From assembly GCF_011694815.1 (NCBI RefSeq), contig NZ_CP050177.1, forward strand, positions 5,930,001 through 5,994,000: a stretch of 64,000 nucleotides of DNA, in the 5' to 3' direction. This document shows positions 36,877 through 47,210 of the stretch, piece after piece (position 1 is the stretch's first letter; every line of letters begins with the position of its first letter). The stretch comes from Streptomyces liangshanensis (GTDB taxonomy: Bacteria > Actinomycetota > Actinomycetes > Streptomycetales > Streptomycetaceae). A program made the position numbers and the translations under genes. The notes under the pieces were generated by a model. That model saw only the letters and a program-made list of their open reading frames with translations, was not told the DNA's origin and did no database searches.

Positions 36877-38545
36877 GCCGGAATTGTCCACCCGGAGAGG
36901 CCAGTTCCGTGTCTGCGAGCAGCCCGGCGAGTTCGATGAGATCGATGCCCGCGAGACGGGGGAGCGCGCAGCCCGCGAGGGTACGGCAGGCGTCCCGCCA
37001 GGCGGCCGGTACGGTGTCGCCGCCGCCGAGCGCGCCGGTCAGCGCCCCGGCGAGGGCGGGCGCGGAGTCGGCGACCCGGGACAGGCACGCGGCGGCGGGC
37101 ACGGCCCCGGTCACCCGGCCCCGGGCGGCGACGGTGAGGGCGAGGGCGACCGGGACGGTCTCGGCGGCGGCGATGCCGTAGCTGTAGACGTGGTCGACGA
37201 TCTGATGCTCCAGCAGGGGGACGAGGGCGAAGGCGCCGGCGTCGTCGCCGGCGTCCTCGTCGGCGGAGGCCTGGGCGAGTTTGACGGCGTGCCGGGCGTT
37301 GCGGCCGATCTCGGTGGTGCCGGGGAGCTGGGCGAGCGCGGCCTCCACGGCTGCCTCAACGCCGCCGCCGCCGAGGGCGGTCGCGACGGCGGCGGCCATG
37401 GCGCGGGCGCCGTGGACCCCGTCGCCGTCCTGCGTGTACCGGGCGTCGAACTCGGCGAGTTCGGCGGCGGCGGTGGGGTCGCCGGGGTGGACGACCGCGA
37501 GGACGACGGCCCGTACGCACGCGGCGTCGTCGAAGAAGTGCGGGTTGTCGTGGCCGGTGGCGGGCGGGCGCAGGCCGGTGGCGAGGTTGCCGAGCCCGGC
37601 CCGTACCGAGATCCGGGCGCGCAGCGGCAGCACCGCGGACTCGACCTCGGGGGCGCGGTCGGCGGCCGCGGCGATCTCGCTGGCGAGGGAGTTCCAGGCG
37701 AGGTCGACGGCGGCCCGCATGCGCCGGTCGGCGCCGAGGCCGTGGAAGAGGTCACCGGCGGCGGTGAGCACGGCCTCGGCCGCGAACGCGGCCCACTCGG
37801 CGTCGTCGGAGGGGCCGAGGCGCAGGGGCTCGGGGGGCTGGTTGAGGGCGATGGGGACGGGGAGGGTGGTGGTCGCGTTCTCCTCGGCGAAGGTGTCCAG
37901 CTCGCGGGTGAGCCGCCGGGTCCACTCGGGCATCCGGGCGGCCCGGTGCCGCGCGGCGGGCCACCCGGCGGCGTCCCCGGCGGCGAGCCCGAGGAGCAGC
38001 CCCTCGATACGCCGCGCGTCGCGGGCACCTGGCCGCGGGGACCCGCCCACGCGCACGCCCGCACCGGCCCGCCGCCGGACAGCACCGCCGGCGCGGCCAC
38101 CCGTACCGCCGCCGACGCCACCGGCGCGGTCGGCGCCGCCCCCGTCCCCGTCCGCTCCCGCGCCCGGACCCGTACCTGTACCCGCGCCCGGACCCGTACC
38201 TGTACCCGTACCCGCGCCCGGACCCGTACCCGCGCCGGAACCCACACCCGGGCCGGGACCCGTGCCCGTACCCGTACCCGCGCCTGCGCGCGGACCCGTA
38301 CCCGCGCCGGAACCCGTACCCGGGCCGGAAGCGGTGTCCGTGCCCGTGTCCGGAGCCAAGCCGGAACCGGGCGAGGGGTGGTCCAGGAGGCTGCCCCCGC
38401 GCGGACCGTCCGGCAGGAGCACCCCGGGGACACCCCCGGACGCGGTCAGCGGTTGTGGGTACGTTCCGGGCCCCGCCGGGGCGTACGGTCCCGGTGTGTC
38501 GCGTTCTGGCGTGCCCCGGAGTTCGCCCGGGTCGTTCCGTGTCAT
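36800..38545 (-). CDS. Divergent ADP-ribosylglycohydrolase-like protein with Gly-Thr-Pro repeat linker (paralog 2)
   Basis: 581 aa. Residues 1-175 are low-complexity, with Gly-Thr/Gly-Pro-rich repeats at about 67-133. The ARH-like domain starts near EGLLLGLAAGDAAGWP. Its catalytic motifs are eroded: SDDAEWAAF in place of TDDT, and SRVADSAPALAG where active paralogs have GRDADTTAAVAG, so the first Asp is Val. It may be inactive, or a binding or regulatory subunit. The ATG at 38545 overlaps the stop of paralog 1. Confidence 0.8.
   Translation of the reverse strand: MTRNDPGELRGTPERDTPGPYAPAGPGTYPQPLTASGGVPGVLLPDGPRGGSLLDHPSPGSGLAPDTGTDTASGPGTGSGAGTGPRAGAGTGTGTGPGPGVGSGAGTGPGAGTGTGTGPGAGTGTGPGAGADGDGGGADRAGGVGGGTGGRAGGAVRRRAGAGVRVGGSPRPGARDARRIEGLLLGLAAGDAAGWPAARHRAARMPEWTRRLTRELDTFAEENATTTLPVPIALNQPPEPLRLGPSDDAEWAAFAAEAVLTAAGDLFHGLGADRRMRAAVDLAWNSLASEIAAAADRAPEVESAVLPLRARISVRAGLGNLATGLRPPATGHDNPHFFDDAACVRAVVLAVVHPGDPTAAAELAEFDARYTQDGDGVHGARAMAAAVATALGGGGVEAAVEAALAQLPGTTEIGRNARHAVKLAQASADEDAGDDAGAFALVPLLEHQIVDHVYSYGIAAAETVPVALALTVAARGRVTGAVPAAACLSRVADSAPALAGALTGALGGGDTVPAAWRDACRTLAGCALPRLAGIDLIELAGLLADTELASPGGQFRHDDREHTPHPLRDEAGHRPGDPHPR
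38150..38345 (-). repeat. In-frame GC-rich minisatellite within paralog 2
   Basis: Tandem ~6-24 bp units on the plus strand (variants of CCCGTACCTGTACCCGCGCC). One 24-bp unit is perfectly duplicated at 38160-38183 and 38184-38207. All units keep the reading frame of the overlapping gene, so copy-number change would only lengthen the linker. Confidence 0.85.
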
Positions 38546-39570
38546 GCCGGGGGTGCCTCTTCCTCGTCCGGGGTGAGCAGGTCCGCGATGTCCAGGACGT
38601 GGTAGCCGCGCATCGAGGGCAGGCAGCTGCCCCGCACCGGGCCGATCGCCGAGGACCATTCCGTGGGGATGGCCCGCGCCCCCGCGAGCGCGCCCGCCAG
38701 TGCCCCCGCCACCGCCGCCGTCGTGTCCGCGTCGCGGCCCATGTTGACCGCCGTCAGGACCGACGTACGGAAGTCGCCGCGCGCCGCCGTGAACGCGCCG
38801 AAGGCCAGGCCCACCGCCTCGGGGGCCAGGTCCGTCCAGGGGTAGCCGCCGATGACCACCGACGAGCGCACCGCCCGCTCCCGCGTCAGGGTGTCCGGGT
38901 AGTCGCGCCGCGCCGCGACCACCCCGCGCCGCAGGGTCCGCGCCGTCCAGGAGTCCATCGGGATCACCGAGAGCGCCGCGGCGACCACCGACGCCGGTCC
39001 CGCGCCCGTCATCGCCGCCGCGACCCCCGCCGCCACCGCCCGGCCGCCGTAGATGCCCTCGCCGTCGTGGCTGACACTGCCGTCCACCGACACCAGCCGC
39101 GCCGCCTCCTCGGGGCGCCCCGCCGCGAACACACCGAACGGCGCCGCCCGCATCGCCAGGCCGTCGCTCCACGCGTGCCGGTGCTGTGCCGTGATGGGGG
39201 CGGCGAGGCCCCGGCGCAGGTTCTCCAGCGTGCCGCGCTCGCTGAAACCCGCGCCCCGGAACGGGCCCTCGTCCAGGTCCGCCAGCCAGTGGTGCCAGGC
39301 CTTCTCCACGTGCGCGACGGTCAGCGCCGAGCCGTGCCGGGCGAGCAGCAGCCCGGAGAAGATCGCGTACTCCGTGTCGTCCGTACCCGCCGGGTTGTCC
39401 GCGACGAAGCCCTCGATACGGCCCCAGCGGCGGCGGATCTCCGAGGGCCGCATGTTCTCGGCGGGAGCCCCGAGCGCGTCGCCGACCGCCAGGCCGAGCA
39501 GTGCGCCGCGCGCCCGGTCGCGGAGCACCGCGGCCTCGTCGCGCGCCGGATCGCATGCAATCAGCTCCAT
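38542..39570 (-). CDS. ADP-ribosylglycohydrolase family protein (paralog 1)
   Basis: 342 aa, the most canonical ARH of the set: GALLGLAVGDALGAPAE (22-38), GTDDTEYAIF (TDDT at 63-66) and NMGRDADTTAAVAGALAGALAG (Asp280/Asp282). First gene of the operon. The ATG at 39570 was chosen for length and the GGAAGGG-type stretch upstream; an in-frame start at 39612 is possible. Predicted to remove ADP-ribose or a ribosyl group from a protein, nucleic acid or small molecule. Confidence 0.88.
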   Translation of the reverse strand: MELIACDPARDEAAVLRDRARGALLGLAVGDALGAPAENMRPSEIRRRWGRIEGFVADNPAGTDDTEYAIFSGLLLARHGSALTVAHVEKAWHHWLADLDEGPFRGAGFSERGTLENLRRGLAAPITAQHRHAWSDGLAMRAAPFGVFAAGRPEEAARLVSVDGSVSHDGEGIYGGRAVAAGVAAAMTGAGPASVVAAALSVIPMDSWTARTLRRGVVAARRDYPDTLTRERAVRSSVVIGGYPWTDLAPEAVGLAFGAFTAARGDFRTSVLTAVNMGRDADTTAAVAGALAGALAGARAIPTEWSSAIGPVRGSCLPSMRGYHVLDIADLLTPDEEEAPPA

Positions 39571-39865
39571 CGGTGGCCGCCCTTCCGCGCACAACGAGCC
39601 TGTTCCTGCCATCTGTGCCACGGACACGCGCGCGGGAGTCCGGGAAACGCCCCTGTCACCCGGCTGACACCACGCGAGGGCGCCGGAAGGGTGCCCGTGG
39701 ATCCCGGACCGGGTGTCGCGAAGGTCGCCGGAACGGCTCGAAAGCCCTGGTAAGTACGGCCTTCCTTGCTGGCGGGCGACGTTTTTCGTGCGTACTTTCG
39801 AACATCTGGAGGGGTGGACGCCGCTCCGGCGCGTACCCGGTCCACCGCTGTGAAAGAGGAGAAGC

Positions 39866-40594
39866 ATGTCCGTCATCGACACCGAGGCCACGCTCCACGA
39901 GGCCCACCGCGACAACCACACCCACCGTGACGTCAACGGCGGCTGGCTGCGTCCCGCGGTGTTCGGCGCGATGGACGGACTCGTCTCGAACCTGGCCCTG
40001 ATGACCGGCGTCGCCGGGGGCGCCGTCTCCCACCACACCCTGGTGATCACCGGCCTCGCGGGCCTCGCCGCCGGCGCGTTCTCGATGGCCGCCGGCGAGT
40101 ACACCTCCGTCGCCTCCCAGCGCGAACTGGTCCAGGCGGAACTGGACGTCGAACGCCGTGAGCTGCGCAAACACCCCACCGACGAGATGGAGGAGCTGGC
40201 CGCGCTCTACGTGTCGCGGGGTGTGGAGCCGGCGCTCGCCCGCGAGGTCGCCACGCAGCTGTCCAAGGACCCCGAGCAGGCGCTGGAGATCCACGCCCGC
40301 GAGGAACTGGGCATCGACCCGGACGACCTGCCGTCCCCGACCGTCGCCGCCGTCTCGTCGTTCGGCTCCTTCGCGCTGGGCGCCCTGCTGCCCGTCCTGC
40401 CGTACCTGCTGGGCGCCACCGCGCTGTGGCCCGCGCTGGTCCTGGCGCTCGTCGGGCTCTTCGGCTGCGGCGCGCTGGTGTCCCGGGTCACCGCCCGCAG
40501 CTGGTGGTACGGCGGACTGCGCCAGCTGCTCCTGGGCGGGACGGCCGCCGCCCTGACGTACGGCCTGGGCTCGGTCTTCGGCGCCGCCCTCTGA
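39866..40594 (+). CDS. VIT1/CCC1 family transporter
   Basis: 242 aa with five membrane segments: about 40-60 and 65-80, then three in the last 100 aa. A central charged cytoplasmic region (QRELVQAELDVERRELRKHPTDEMEEL) is typical of VIT1/CCC1 Fe/Mn transporters. Motif GAMDGLVSNLALMTGVAGG is in helix 1. The ATG follows AGAGGAG with ideal spacing. Divergent from the ARH operon; the 295-bp gap between them shows no gene. Likely moves Fe(II) or Mn(II) out of the cytoplasm. Confidence 0.92.
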   Translation: MSVIDTEATLHEAHRDNHTHRDVNGGWLRPAVFGAMDGLVSNLALMTGVAGGAVSHHTLVITGLAGLAAGAFSMAAGEYTSVASQRELVQAELDVERRELRKHPTDEMEELAALYVSRGVEPALAREVATQLSKDPEQALEIHAREELGIDPDDLPSPTVAAVSSFGSFALGALLPVLPYLLGATALWPALVLALVGLFGCGALVSRVTARSWWYGGLRQLLLGGTAAALTYGLGSVFGAAL

Positions 40595-40625
40595 CGCACC
40601 CCGGGGGGGCGCGAGGAGGGCGGCG
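40582..40625 (+). terminator. Terminator of the VIT-family gene
   Basis: Perfect 10-bp outer stem (40582-40591 with 40616-40625) plus an inner CCCC/GGGG stem. It overlaps the last codons of the gene. Confidence 0.6.
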
Positions 40626-40929
40626 GACCGCCCCTGACCTGCGCTGTGACCGATCTCCCCGCCCCTGTACCCGCGCCCGGGCGGCCCAGGATGAGAGACT
40701 GTCCGAAGGGGCCGCCCACGGCGCGCCCCCGCACCCCGCGCACAGTCGTTACCCGGCGGTTTCGAGTCCTTAATCACCGGGCATGACCTCTGGGCGCCGC
40801 GGGCAACGATGCCTGCTCCGCGTCTGCCCGGCGGGCGACGATCTGTCCGTCCGTGCCCCACATCCGCCGCTCCGGGCGGTGTCCACATGTTGGAATGTGC
40901 TATCCGCTTCCTGAGAAGCCGCCCATCAT

Positions 40930-40945
40930 GTAACCTGCACGAAAT
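40930..40945 (+). promoter_or_regulatory. GlnR-like half site upstream of gltB
   Basis: GTAAC-CTGCAC-GAAAT matches the GlnR pattern gTnAc-n6-GaAAc at 4-5 of the key positions, ~65 nt before gltB. The second half of the usual four-part box is not visible. The gap 40595-41008 otherwise holds the terminator above and no gene I can support. Confidence 0.45.
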
Positions 40946-41008
40946 TTCTGGAGGGCCAGCGTCGTCCCTCGGTCTATTGCATATGCCACGACGACGACGG
41001 GAGTGCCG

Positions 41009-44000
41009 ATGCGTTCCGACGCCTGGTCGCCCATGGACGGTCGCCCCGCCCCGCAAGGGATGTACGACCCCCGTAACGAACACGACGCCTGCGGTGTCGG
41101 GTTCGTGGCCACCCTTACCGGTGTAGCCAGCCACGCACTGGTGGAGCAGGCGCTGACCGTACTGCGCAACCTCGAACACCGTGGTGCCACCGGATCCGAG
41201 CCCGATTCCGGTGACGGCGCCGGCATCCTGCTCCAGGTCCCCGACGCCTTCCTGCGCGAGGTGACGGACTTCGAGCTGCCCGAGCCCGGCGCGTACGCCG
41301 TCGGCATCGCCTTCCTCCCCGCCGACGACGCGACCGACGCCGTCTCACGCCTCGAGACGCTCGCCGCCGAGGAGGGCCTGAACGTCCTGGGATGGCGTGA
41401 CGTCCCCGTCGCCCCCGGACTGCTCGGTGCCACCGCCCGCGCCACGATGCCGGCCTTCCGCCAGCTCTTCGTCGCCGACGGTACGAGCACGGGCATCGCC
41501 CTCGACCGCAAGGCGTTCCTGCTGCGCAAGCGCGCCGAGCGGGTGGGCGGGGTGTACTTCCCCTCGCTCTCCGCCCGCACGATCGTCTACAAGGGCATGC
41601 TCACCACCGGCCAGCTGGAGCCGTTCTTCCCCGACCTGTCCGACCGCCGGTTCGCCACCGCGATCGCCCTGGTCCACTCCCGCTTCTCCACCAACACCTT
41701 CCCGAGCTGGCCGCTCGCCCACCCGTACCGCTTCGTCGCGCACAACGGCGAGATCAACACGGTCAAGGGCAACCGCAACTGGATGAAGGCCCGCGAGTCG
41801 CAGCTCGGCTCCGACCTCTTCGGCGCCGACAAGCTGGAGCGCATCTTCCCGCTCTGCACGCCGGACGCCTCCGACTCCGCGTCCTTCGACGAGGTCCTGG
41901 AACTCATCCACCTCGGCGGCAGATCGCTTCCGCACTCCGTGCTGATGATGGTCCCCGAGGCGTGGGAGAACCACGACTCCATGGACCCCGAGCGCCGCGC
42001 GTTCTACCAGTACCACGCCACGATGATGGAGCCCTGGGACGGCCCCGCCTGCGTCACCTTCACCGACGGCACCCAGGTCGGCGCGGTCCTCGACCGCAAC
42101 GGACTGCGCCCCGGCCGCTACTGGGTGACCGACGAAGGCCTCGTCGTGCTCTCCTCCGAGGTCGGAGTCCTCGACATCGACCCCGCGAAGGTCGTCCGCA
42201 AGGGCCGCCTCCAGCCCGGCAAGATGTTCCTCGTCGACACCGCCGAGCACCGCATCATCGAGGACGACGAGATCAAGGCGGGCCTCGCCGCCGAGCACCC
42301 GTACAAGGAATGGCTGGAGACCGGCGAGATCGAGCTCTCCGACCTCCCCGAGCGCGAGCACATCGTGCACACCCACGCCTCGGTCACCCGCCGCCAGCAG
42401 ACCTTCGGCTACACCGAGGAGGAGCTGCGCGTCCTCCTCGCGCCCATGGCCCGCAGCGGCGCCGAGCCGATCGGCTCCATGGGTACGGACTCGCCGATCG
42501 CCGCGCTCTCCGCCCGGCCCCGGCTGCTCTTCGACTACTTCACCCAGCTCTTCGCGCAGGTCACCAACCCGCCGCTGGACGCCATCCGCGAGGAGCTCGT
42601 CACCTCGCTGCGCTCCTCCCTCGGCCCGCAGGGCAACCTGCTGGAGCCGACCGCGGCGTCCTGTCGCAGCGTCACGCTCCCCTTCCCGGTGATCGACAAC
42701 GACGAGCTGGCCAAGCTCGTGCACATAAACGCCGACGGCGACATGCCCGGCATGAAGGCCGCGACCCTCTCCGGCCTCTACCGCGTCAGCGGCGCCGGGG
42801 AGGCCCTCGCCGCCCGCATCGAGGAGATCTGCGCCGAGACGGACGCCGCCATCGAGAGCGGCGCCCGCATCATCGTGCTCTCCGACCGGCACTCCGACGC
42901 CGAACAGGCACCCATCCCCTCGCTGCTGCTCACCGCCGCCGTGCACCACCACCTCATCCGCACCAAGCAGCGCACGCAGGTCGGCCTGCTGGTCGAGGCC
43001 GGCGACGTACGCGAGGTCCACCACGTCGCGCTCCTCATCGGGTACGGCGCCGCCGCCGTCAACCCGTACCTCGCGATGGAGTCCGTCGAGGACCTGGTCC
43101 GCGCGGGCACCTTCATCGAGGGCCTGGAGCCCGAGCAGGCGATCCGCAACCTGATCTACGCGCTCGGCAAGGGCGTCCTCAAGGTCATGTCCAAGATGGG
43201 CATCTCCACCGTCGCCTCCTACCGCGGCGCCCAGGTCTTCGAGGCCGTCGGCCTCGACCAGGCCTTCGTGGAGAAGTACTTCAACGGCACCGCCACCAAG
43301 ATCGGCGGCGCCGGGCTCGACATCGTCGCCGAGGAGGTCGCCGCCCGGCACGCCAAGGGCTACCCCGCCTCCGGGATCTCCGCCAGCCACCGCAAGCTGG
43401 AGATCGGCGGCGAGTACCAGTGGCGCCGCGAGGGCGAGCCGCACCTGTTCGACCCCGAGACGGTCTTCCGCCTCCAGCACGCCACGCGCTCCCGCCGCTA
43501 CGACATCTTCAAGAAGTACACGGACCGCGTGAACGAGCAGTCCGAGCGCCTGATGACGCTGCGCGGCCTGTTCACCCTCGCCTCCGGCCGTACCCCGGTC
43601 CCCCTGGACGAGGTCGAGCCCACCTCCGCGATCGTCCGGCGCTTCTCCACCGGCGCCATGTCGTACGGCTCCATCTCGCAAGAGGCCCACGAGACCATGG
43701 CCATCGCCATGAACCAGCTCGGCGGCAAGTCCAACACCGGCGAGGGCGGCGAGGACGCGGAGCGGCTGTACGACCCGGCGCGCCGCTCGTCCATCAAGCA
43801 GGTCGCCTCCGGGCGCTTCGGCGTCACCAGCGAGTACCTGGTCAACGCCGACGACATCCAGATCAAGATGGCGCAGGGCGCCAAGCCCGGTGAGGGCGGC
43901 CAGCTGCCCGGCCACAAGGTCTACCCGTGGGTCGCCAGGACCCGGCACTCCACCCCGGGCGTCGGCCTGATCTCCCCGCCGCCGCACCACGACATCTACT

Positions 44001-45568
44001 CCATCGAAGACCTCGCGCAGCTCATCCACGACCTCAAGAACGCCAACCCGCAGGCCCGCATCCACGTGAAGCTGGTCTCCGAGGTCGGCGTCGGCACGGT
44101 CGCCGCGGGCGTCTCCAAGGCACACGCCGACGTCGTCCTGATCTCCGGACACGACGGCGGTACGGGCGCCTCGCCGCTCACCTCGCTCAAGCACGCGGGC
44201 GGCCCCTGGGAGCTGGGCCTCGCCGAGACCCAGCAGACGCTGCTGCTCAACGGCCTGCGCGACCGCATCGTCGTCCAGACCGACGGCCAGCTCAAGACCG
44301 GCCGGGACGTCGTCATCGCCGCCCTCCTCGGCGCCGAGGAGTTCGGCTTCGCCACCGCGCCGCTCGTCGTCTCCGGCTGCGTCATGATGCGCGTCTGCCA
44401 CCTCGACACCTGCCCCGTCGGCATCGCCACCCAGAACCCCGTCCTGCGCGAGCGGTTCTCGGGCAAGGCCGAGTACATCGTCAACTTCTTCGAGTTCATC
44501 GCCGAGGAGGTCCGCGAGCTCCTCGCCGAGCTGGGCTTCCGTACCCTCGAAGAGGCCGTCGGGCACGCCGAGTTCCTCGACACCGACCGGGCCGTCGACC
44601 ACTGGAAGGCGCAGGGCCTCGACCTGGCGCCGCTGTTCCACGTACCGGCGCTGCCCGAGGGTGCCGTACGCCACCAGGTCGCCGTCCAGGACCACGGCCT
44701 CGCCAAGGCCCTCGACAACGAGCTGATCCGGCTCGCCGCCGACGCGCTGGGCGCCGAGAGCGCCGAGGCCGCGCAGCCCGTCCGCGCCCAGGTCGCCATC
44801 CGCAACATCAACCGCACCGTCGGGACGATGCTCGGCCACGAGGTGACCAAGAAGTTCGGCGGCGCCGGCCTGCCCGACGACACGATCGACATCACCTTCA
44901 CCGGGTCCGCCGGGCAGTCCTTCGGCGCGTTCCTGCCCAGCGGGGTCACCCTGCGCCTGGAGGGCGACGCGAACGACTACGTCGGCAAGGGCCTCTCCGG
45001 CGGCCGGGTCGTCGTACGGCCCGACCGGGGCGCCGACCACCTCGCGGAGTACTCCACCATCGCGGGCAACACCATCGCCTACGGCGCCACCGGCGGCGAG
45101 CTGTACCTCCGGGGCCGTACCGGCGAGCGCTTCTGCGTCCGCAACTCCGGTGCCACGGTCGTCTCCGAGGGCGTGGGCGACCACGGCTGCGAGTACATGA
45201 CCGGCGGCCACGCCGTCGTCCTCGGCGAGACGGGACGCAACTTCGCGGCCGGCATGTCCGGCGGGGTCGCGTACGTCATCGACCTCGACCCGGACAACGT
45301 CAACGCCGGGAACCTGGAAGCCGTCGAGCCGCTCGCCGACACCGACAAGCAGTGGCTGCACGACGTCGTGCGCCGCCACCAGGAGGAGACGGGCTCCACC
45401 GTCGCCGACAAGCTGCTGGCCGACTGGGACGCCTCGGCGGCCCGCTTCAGCAAGATCATCCCGACCACGTACAAGGCAGTGCTCGCCGCCAAGGACGCCG
45501 CCGAGCTGGCCGGTCTCTCGGAGACCGAGACCACCGAGAAGATGATGGAGGCGGCGACCAATGGCTGA
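41009..45568 (+). CDS. gltB: Glutamate synthase (NADPH) large subunit
   Basis: 1519 aa. The N-terminal glutaminase domain becomes active after removal of a short propeptide, exposing the Cys in DACGVGF. The central and FMN-binding synthase domain includes [27 protein letters not shown] and the 3Fe-4S motif [15 protein letters not shown] with an upstream Cys (VMMRVC). The C-terminal GXGXG domain ([25 protein letters not shown]) is complete. The ATG at 41009 has GGGAG 5 nt upstream; a GTG at 41003 is the alternative. Overlaps gltD by 8 nt. Confidence 0.97.
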   Translation: MRSDAWSPMDGRPAPQGMYDPRNEHDACGVGFVATLTGVASHALVEQALTVLRNLEHRGATGSEPDSGDGAGILLQVPDAFLREVTDFELPEPGAYAVGIAFLPADDATDAVSRLETLAAEEGLNVLGWRDVPVAPGLLGATARATMPAFRQLFVADGTSTGIALDRKAFLLRKRAERVGGVYFPSLSARTIVYKGMLTTGQLEPFFPDLSDRRFATAIALVHSRFSTNTFPSWPLAHPYRFVAHNGEINTVKGNRNWMKARESQLGSDLFGADKLERIFPLCTPDASDSASFDEVLELIHLGGRSLPHSVLMMVPEAWENHDSMDPERRAFYQYHATMMEPWDGPACVTFTDGTQVGAVLDRNGLRPGRYWVTDEGLVVLSSEVGVLDIDPAKVVRKGRLQPGKMFLVDTAEHRIIEDDEIKAGLAAEHPYKEWLETGEIELSDLPEREHIVHTHASVTRRQQTFGYTEEELRVLLAPMARSGAEPIGSMGTDSPIAALSARPRLLFDYFTQLFAQVTNPPLDAIREELVTSLRSSLGPQGNLLEPTAASCRSVTLPFPVIDNDELAKLVHINADGDMPGMKAATLSGLYRVSGAGEALAARIEEICAETDAAIESGARIIVLSDRHSDAEQAPIPSLLLTAAVHHHLIRTKQRTQVGLLVEAGDVREVHHVALLIGYGAAAVNPYLAMESVEDLVRAGTFIEGLEPEQAIRNLIYALGKGVLKVMSKMGISTVASYRGAQVFEAVGLDQAFVEKYFNGTATKIGGAGLDIVAEEVAARHAKGYPASGISASHRKLEIGGEYQWRREGEPHLFDPETVFRLQHATRSRRYDIFKKYTDRVNEQSERLMTLRGLFTLASGRTPVPLDEVEPTSAIVRRFSTGAMSYGSISQEAHETMAIAMNQLGGKSNTGEGGEDAERLYDPARRSSIKQVASGRFGVTSEYLVNADDIQIKMAQGAKPGEGGQLPGHKVYPWVARTRHSTPGVGLISPPPHHDIYSIEDLAQLIHDLKNANPQARIHVKLVSEVGVGTVAAGVSKAHADVVLISGHDGGTGASPLTSLKHAGGPWELGLAETQQTLLLNGLRDRIVVQTDGQLKTGRDVVIAALLGAEEFGFATAPLVVSGCVMMRVCHLDTCPVGIATQNPVLRERFSGKAEYIVNFFEFIAEEVRELLAELGFRTLEEAVGHAEFLDTDRAVDHWKAQGLDLAPLFHVPALPEGAVRHQVAVQDHGLAKALDNELIRLAADALGAESAEAAQPVRAQVAIRNINRTVGTMLGHEVTKKFGGAGLPDDTIDITFTGSAGQSFGAFLPSGVTLRLEGDANDYVGKGLSGGRVVVRPDRGADHLAEYSTIAGNTIAYGATGGELYLRGRTGERFCVRNSGATVVSEGVGDHGCEYMTGGHAVVLGETGRNFAAGMSGGVAYVIDLDPDNVNAGNLEAVEPLADTDKQWLHDVVRRHQEETGSTVADKLLADWDASAARFSKIIPTTYKAVLAAKDAAELAGLSETETTEKMMEAATNG

Positions 45569-47021
45569 CCCTAAGGGCTTTCTCACCACAGGGCGCGAGG
45601 TCGCCAGGACCCGGCCCGTCGACGAGCGCGTCAAGGACTGGAACGAGGTCTACGTCCCGGGCTCGCTGCTCCCCATCATCAGCAAGCAGGCCGGCCGCTG
45701 CATGGACTGCGGCATCCCGTTCTGCCACCAGGGGTGTCCGCTGGGAAACCTGATCCCCGAGTGGAACGACTTCGCGTACCGCGAGGACTGGACGGCGGCC
45801 AGCGAGCGGCTGCACGCCACCAACAACTTCCCGGAGTTCACCGGGCGGCTGTGCCCGGCGCCCTGCGAGTCCGCGTGCGTGCTGGCCATCAACCAGCCGG
45901 CCGTCACGATCAAGAACGTCGAAGTCTCCATCATCGACAAGGCCTGGGACAGCGGTGACGTCACCCCGCAGCCGCCCGAGCGGCTCTCCGGCAAGACCGT
46001 CGCCGTCATCGGCTCGGGCCCGGCGGGGCTCGCCGCCGCCCAGCAGCTGACGCGGGCCGGGCACACGGTCGTCGTGTACGAGCGGGCCGACCGCATCGGC
46101 GGGCTGCTGCGGTACGGCATCCCCGAGTTCAAGATGGAGAAGTCGCACATCAACCGCCGCATCGAGCAGATGCGCGCGGAGGGGACGAAGTTCCGTACCG
46201 GTGTCGAGGTCGGCCGCGACATCGACGCGGTGAAGCTGCGCAAGCGGTACGACTCCGTCGTCATCGCCGCCGGCGCGACCATCTCGCGCGACCTGCCCGT
46301 CGCGGGCCGCGACCTCAAGGGCATCCACTTCGCGATGGAGTACCTGCCGCTGGCCAACAAGGTGCAGGAGGGCGACCTCACGGTCACGCCCATCAGCGCC
46401 GAGGGCAAGCACGTCGTGGTCATCGGCGGCGGCGACACCGGCGCGGACTGCGTCGGTACGGCCCACCGCCAGGGCGCGGCCTCCGTCACCCAGCTGGAGA
46501 TCATGCCGAGGCCCGGCGACGACCGCGCGGCGCACCAGCCGTGGCCGACGTTCCCGATGCTCTACAAGGTGACCTCCGCGCACGAGGAGGGCGGCGAGCG
46601 CGTCTACTCCGTCTCGACCACGCACTTCGAGGGCGACGAGGACGGCAACGTACAGTCGCTGCACCTCACCGAGGTGGAGTTCGTCAACGGCAAGCTGGAG
46701 CAGAAGCCCGGCACCGAGCGCTCCATCCCGGCGCAACTGGTCACGCTGGCCATGGGCTTCACCGGTACGGACCGGTCCAACGGCCTGGTCGAGCAGTTCG
46801 GCCTGGAGCTGGACGAGCGCGGCAACATCGCGCGTGACGAGGACTTCGCGACCAACGTCCCCGGCGTGTACGTCGCCGGTGACGCGGGGCGCGGTCAGTC
46901 GTTGATCGTCTGGGCGATCGCCGAGGGCCGTTCGGCGGCGCGGGGAGTGGACCGGCACCTGACGGGTGCCAGCGACCTCCCGGCCCCGATCCGTCCCACG
47001 GACCGCTCCCTGACGGTCTGA
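45561..47021 (+). CDS. gltD: Glutamate synthase (NADPH) small subunit
   Basis: 486 aa. Two N-terminal 4Fe-4S cysteine groups: [17 protein letters not shown] and CPAPCESAC. The FAD site is [16 protein letters not shown], the NADPH site [16 protein letters not shown], and ends with [19 protein letters not shown]. It passes electrons from NADPH to GltB. The start lies inside the last codons of gltB, so the subunits are co-translated. Confidence 0.97.
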   Translation: MADPKGFLTTGREVARTRPVDERVKDWNEVYVPGSLLPIISKQAGRCMDCGIPFCHQGCPLGNLIPEWNDFAYREDWTAASERLHATNNFPEFTGRLCPAPCESACVLAINQPAVTIKNVEVSIIDKAWDSGDVTPQPPERLSGKTVAVIGSGPAGLAAAQQLTRAGHTVVVYERADRIGGLLRYGIPEFKMEKSHINRRIEQMRAEGTKFRTGVEVGRDIDAVKLRKRYDSVVIAAGATISRDLPVAGRDLKGIHFAMEYLPLANKVQEGDLTVTPISAEGKHVVVIGGGDTGADCVGTAHRQGAASVTQLEIMPRPGDDRAAHQPWPTFPMLYKVTSAHEEGGERVYSVSTTHFEGDEDGNVQSLHLTEVEFVNGKLEQKPGTERSIPAQLVTLAMGFTGTDRSNGLVEQFGLELDERGNIARDEDFATNVPGVYVAGDAGRGQSLIVWAIAEGRSAARGVDRHLTGASDLPAPIRPTDRSLTV

Positions 47022-47098
47022 CCGCCGCCGCACCCGTCCCACCGCCGCACCCGTCCCACCCCAACAGACGTCCCGTACAACGGCGTACGGGCGGTGTC

Positions 47099-47122
47099 GG
47101 CCCGGAGAGTGATCTCCGGGCC
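47099..47122 (+). terminator. gltBD terminator
   Basis: Perfect 10-bp stem closed by a GTGA tetraloop, 77 nt after the gltD stop. A shorter CCCGTAC/GTACGGG hairpin lies just before it (47072-47091). Confidence 0.75.
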
Positions 47123-47135
47123 CTCCGCAAGGCGC

Positions 47136-47177
47136 GGCGCCTGCCTCCAGTCCCCGACCGGACCGCCGGCAGGCGCC
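47136..47177 (-). terminator. Terminator hairpin for the rhomboid gene
   Basis: Perfect 10-bp arms (GGCGCCTGCC and its complement) with a 22-nt loop, downstream of the minus-strand rhomboid gene. Confidence 0.55.
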
Positions 47178-47210
47178 GTGACATGTGGTGGCGCGGCCCC
47201 GGGGCGCGCC

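Noticed and set aside
31193..39570. Anti-phage toxin-antitoxin island based on ADP-ribosylation
   Set aside because: ARH proteins are present but no ADP-ribosyltransferase toxin, integrase or defence gene is nearby, so a metabolic operon is more likely.
40595..41008. Possible riboswitch before gltB
   Set aside because: No glutamine riboswitch signature visible; only a terminator and a GlnR-like half site.
41345..45634. 1429-aa open frame opposite gltB
   Set aside because: Shadow of gltB; composition almost entirely Gly/Val/Asp/Arg/Leu.
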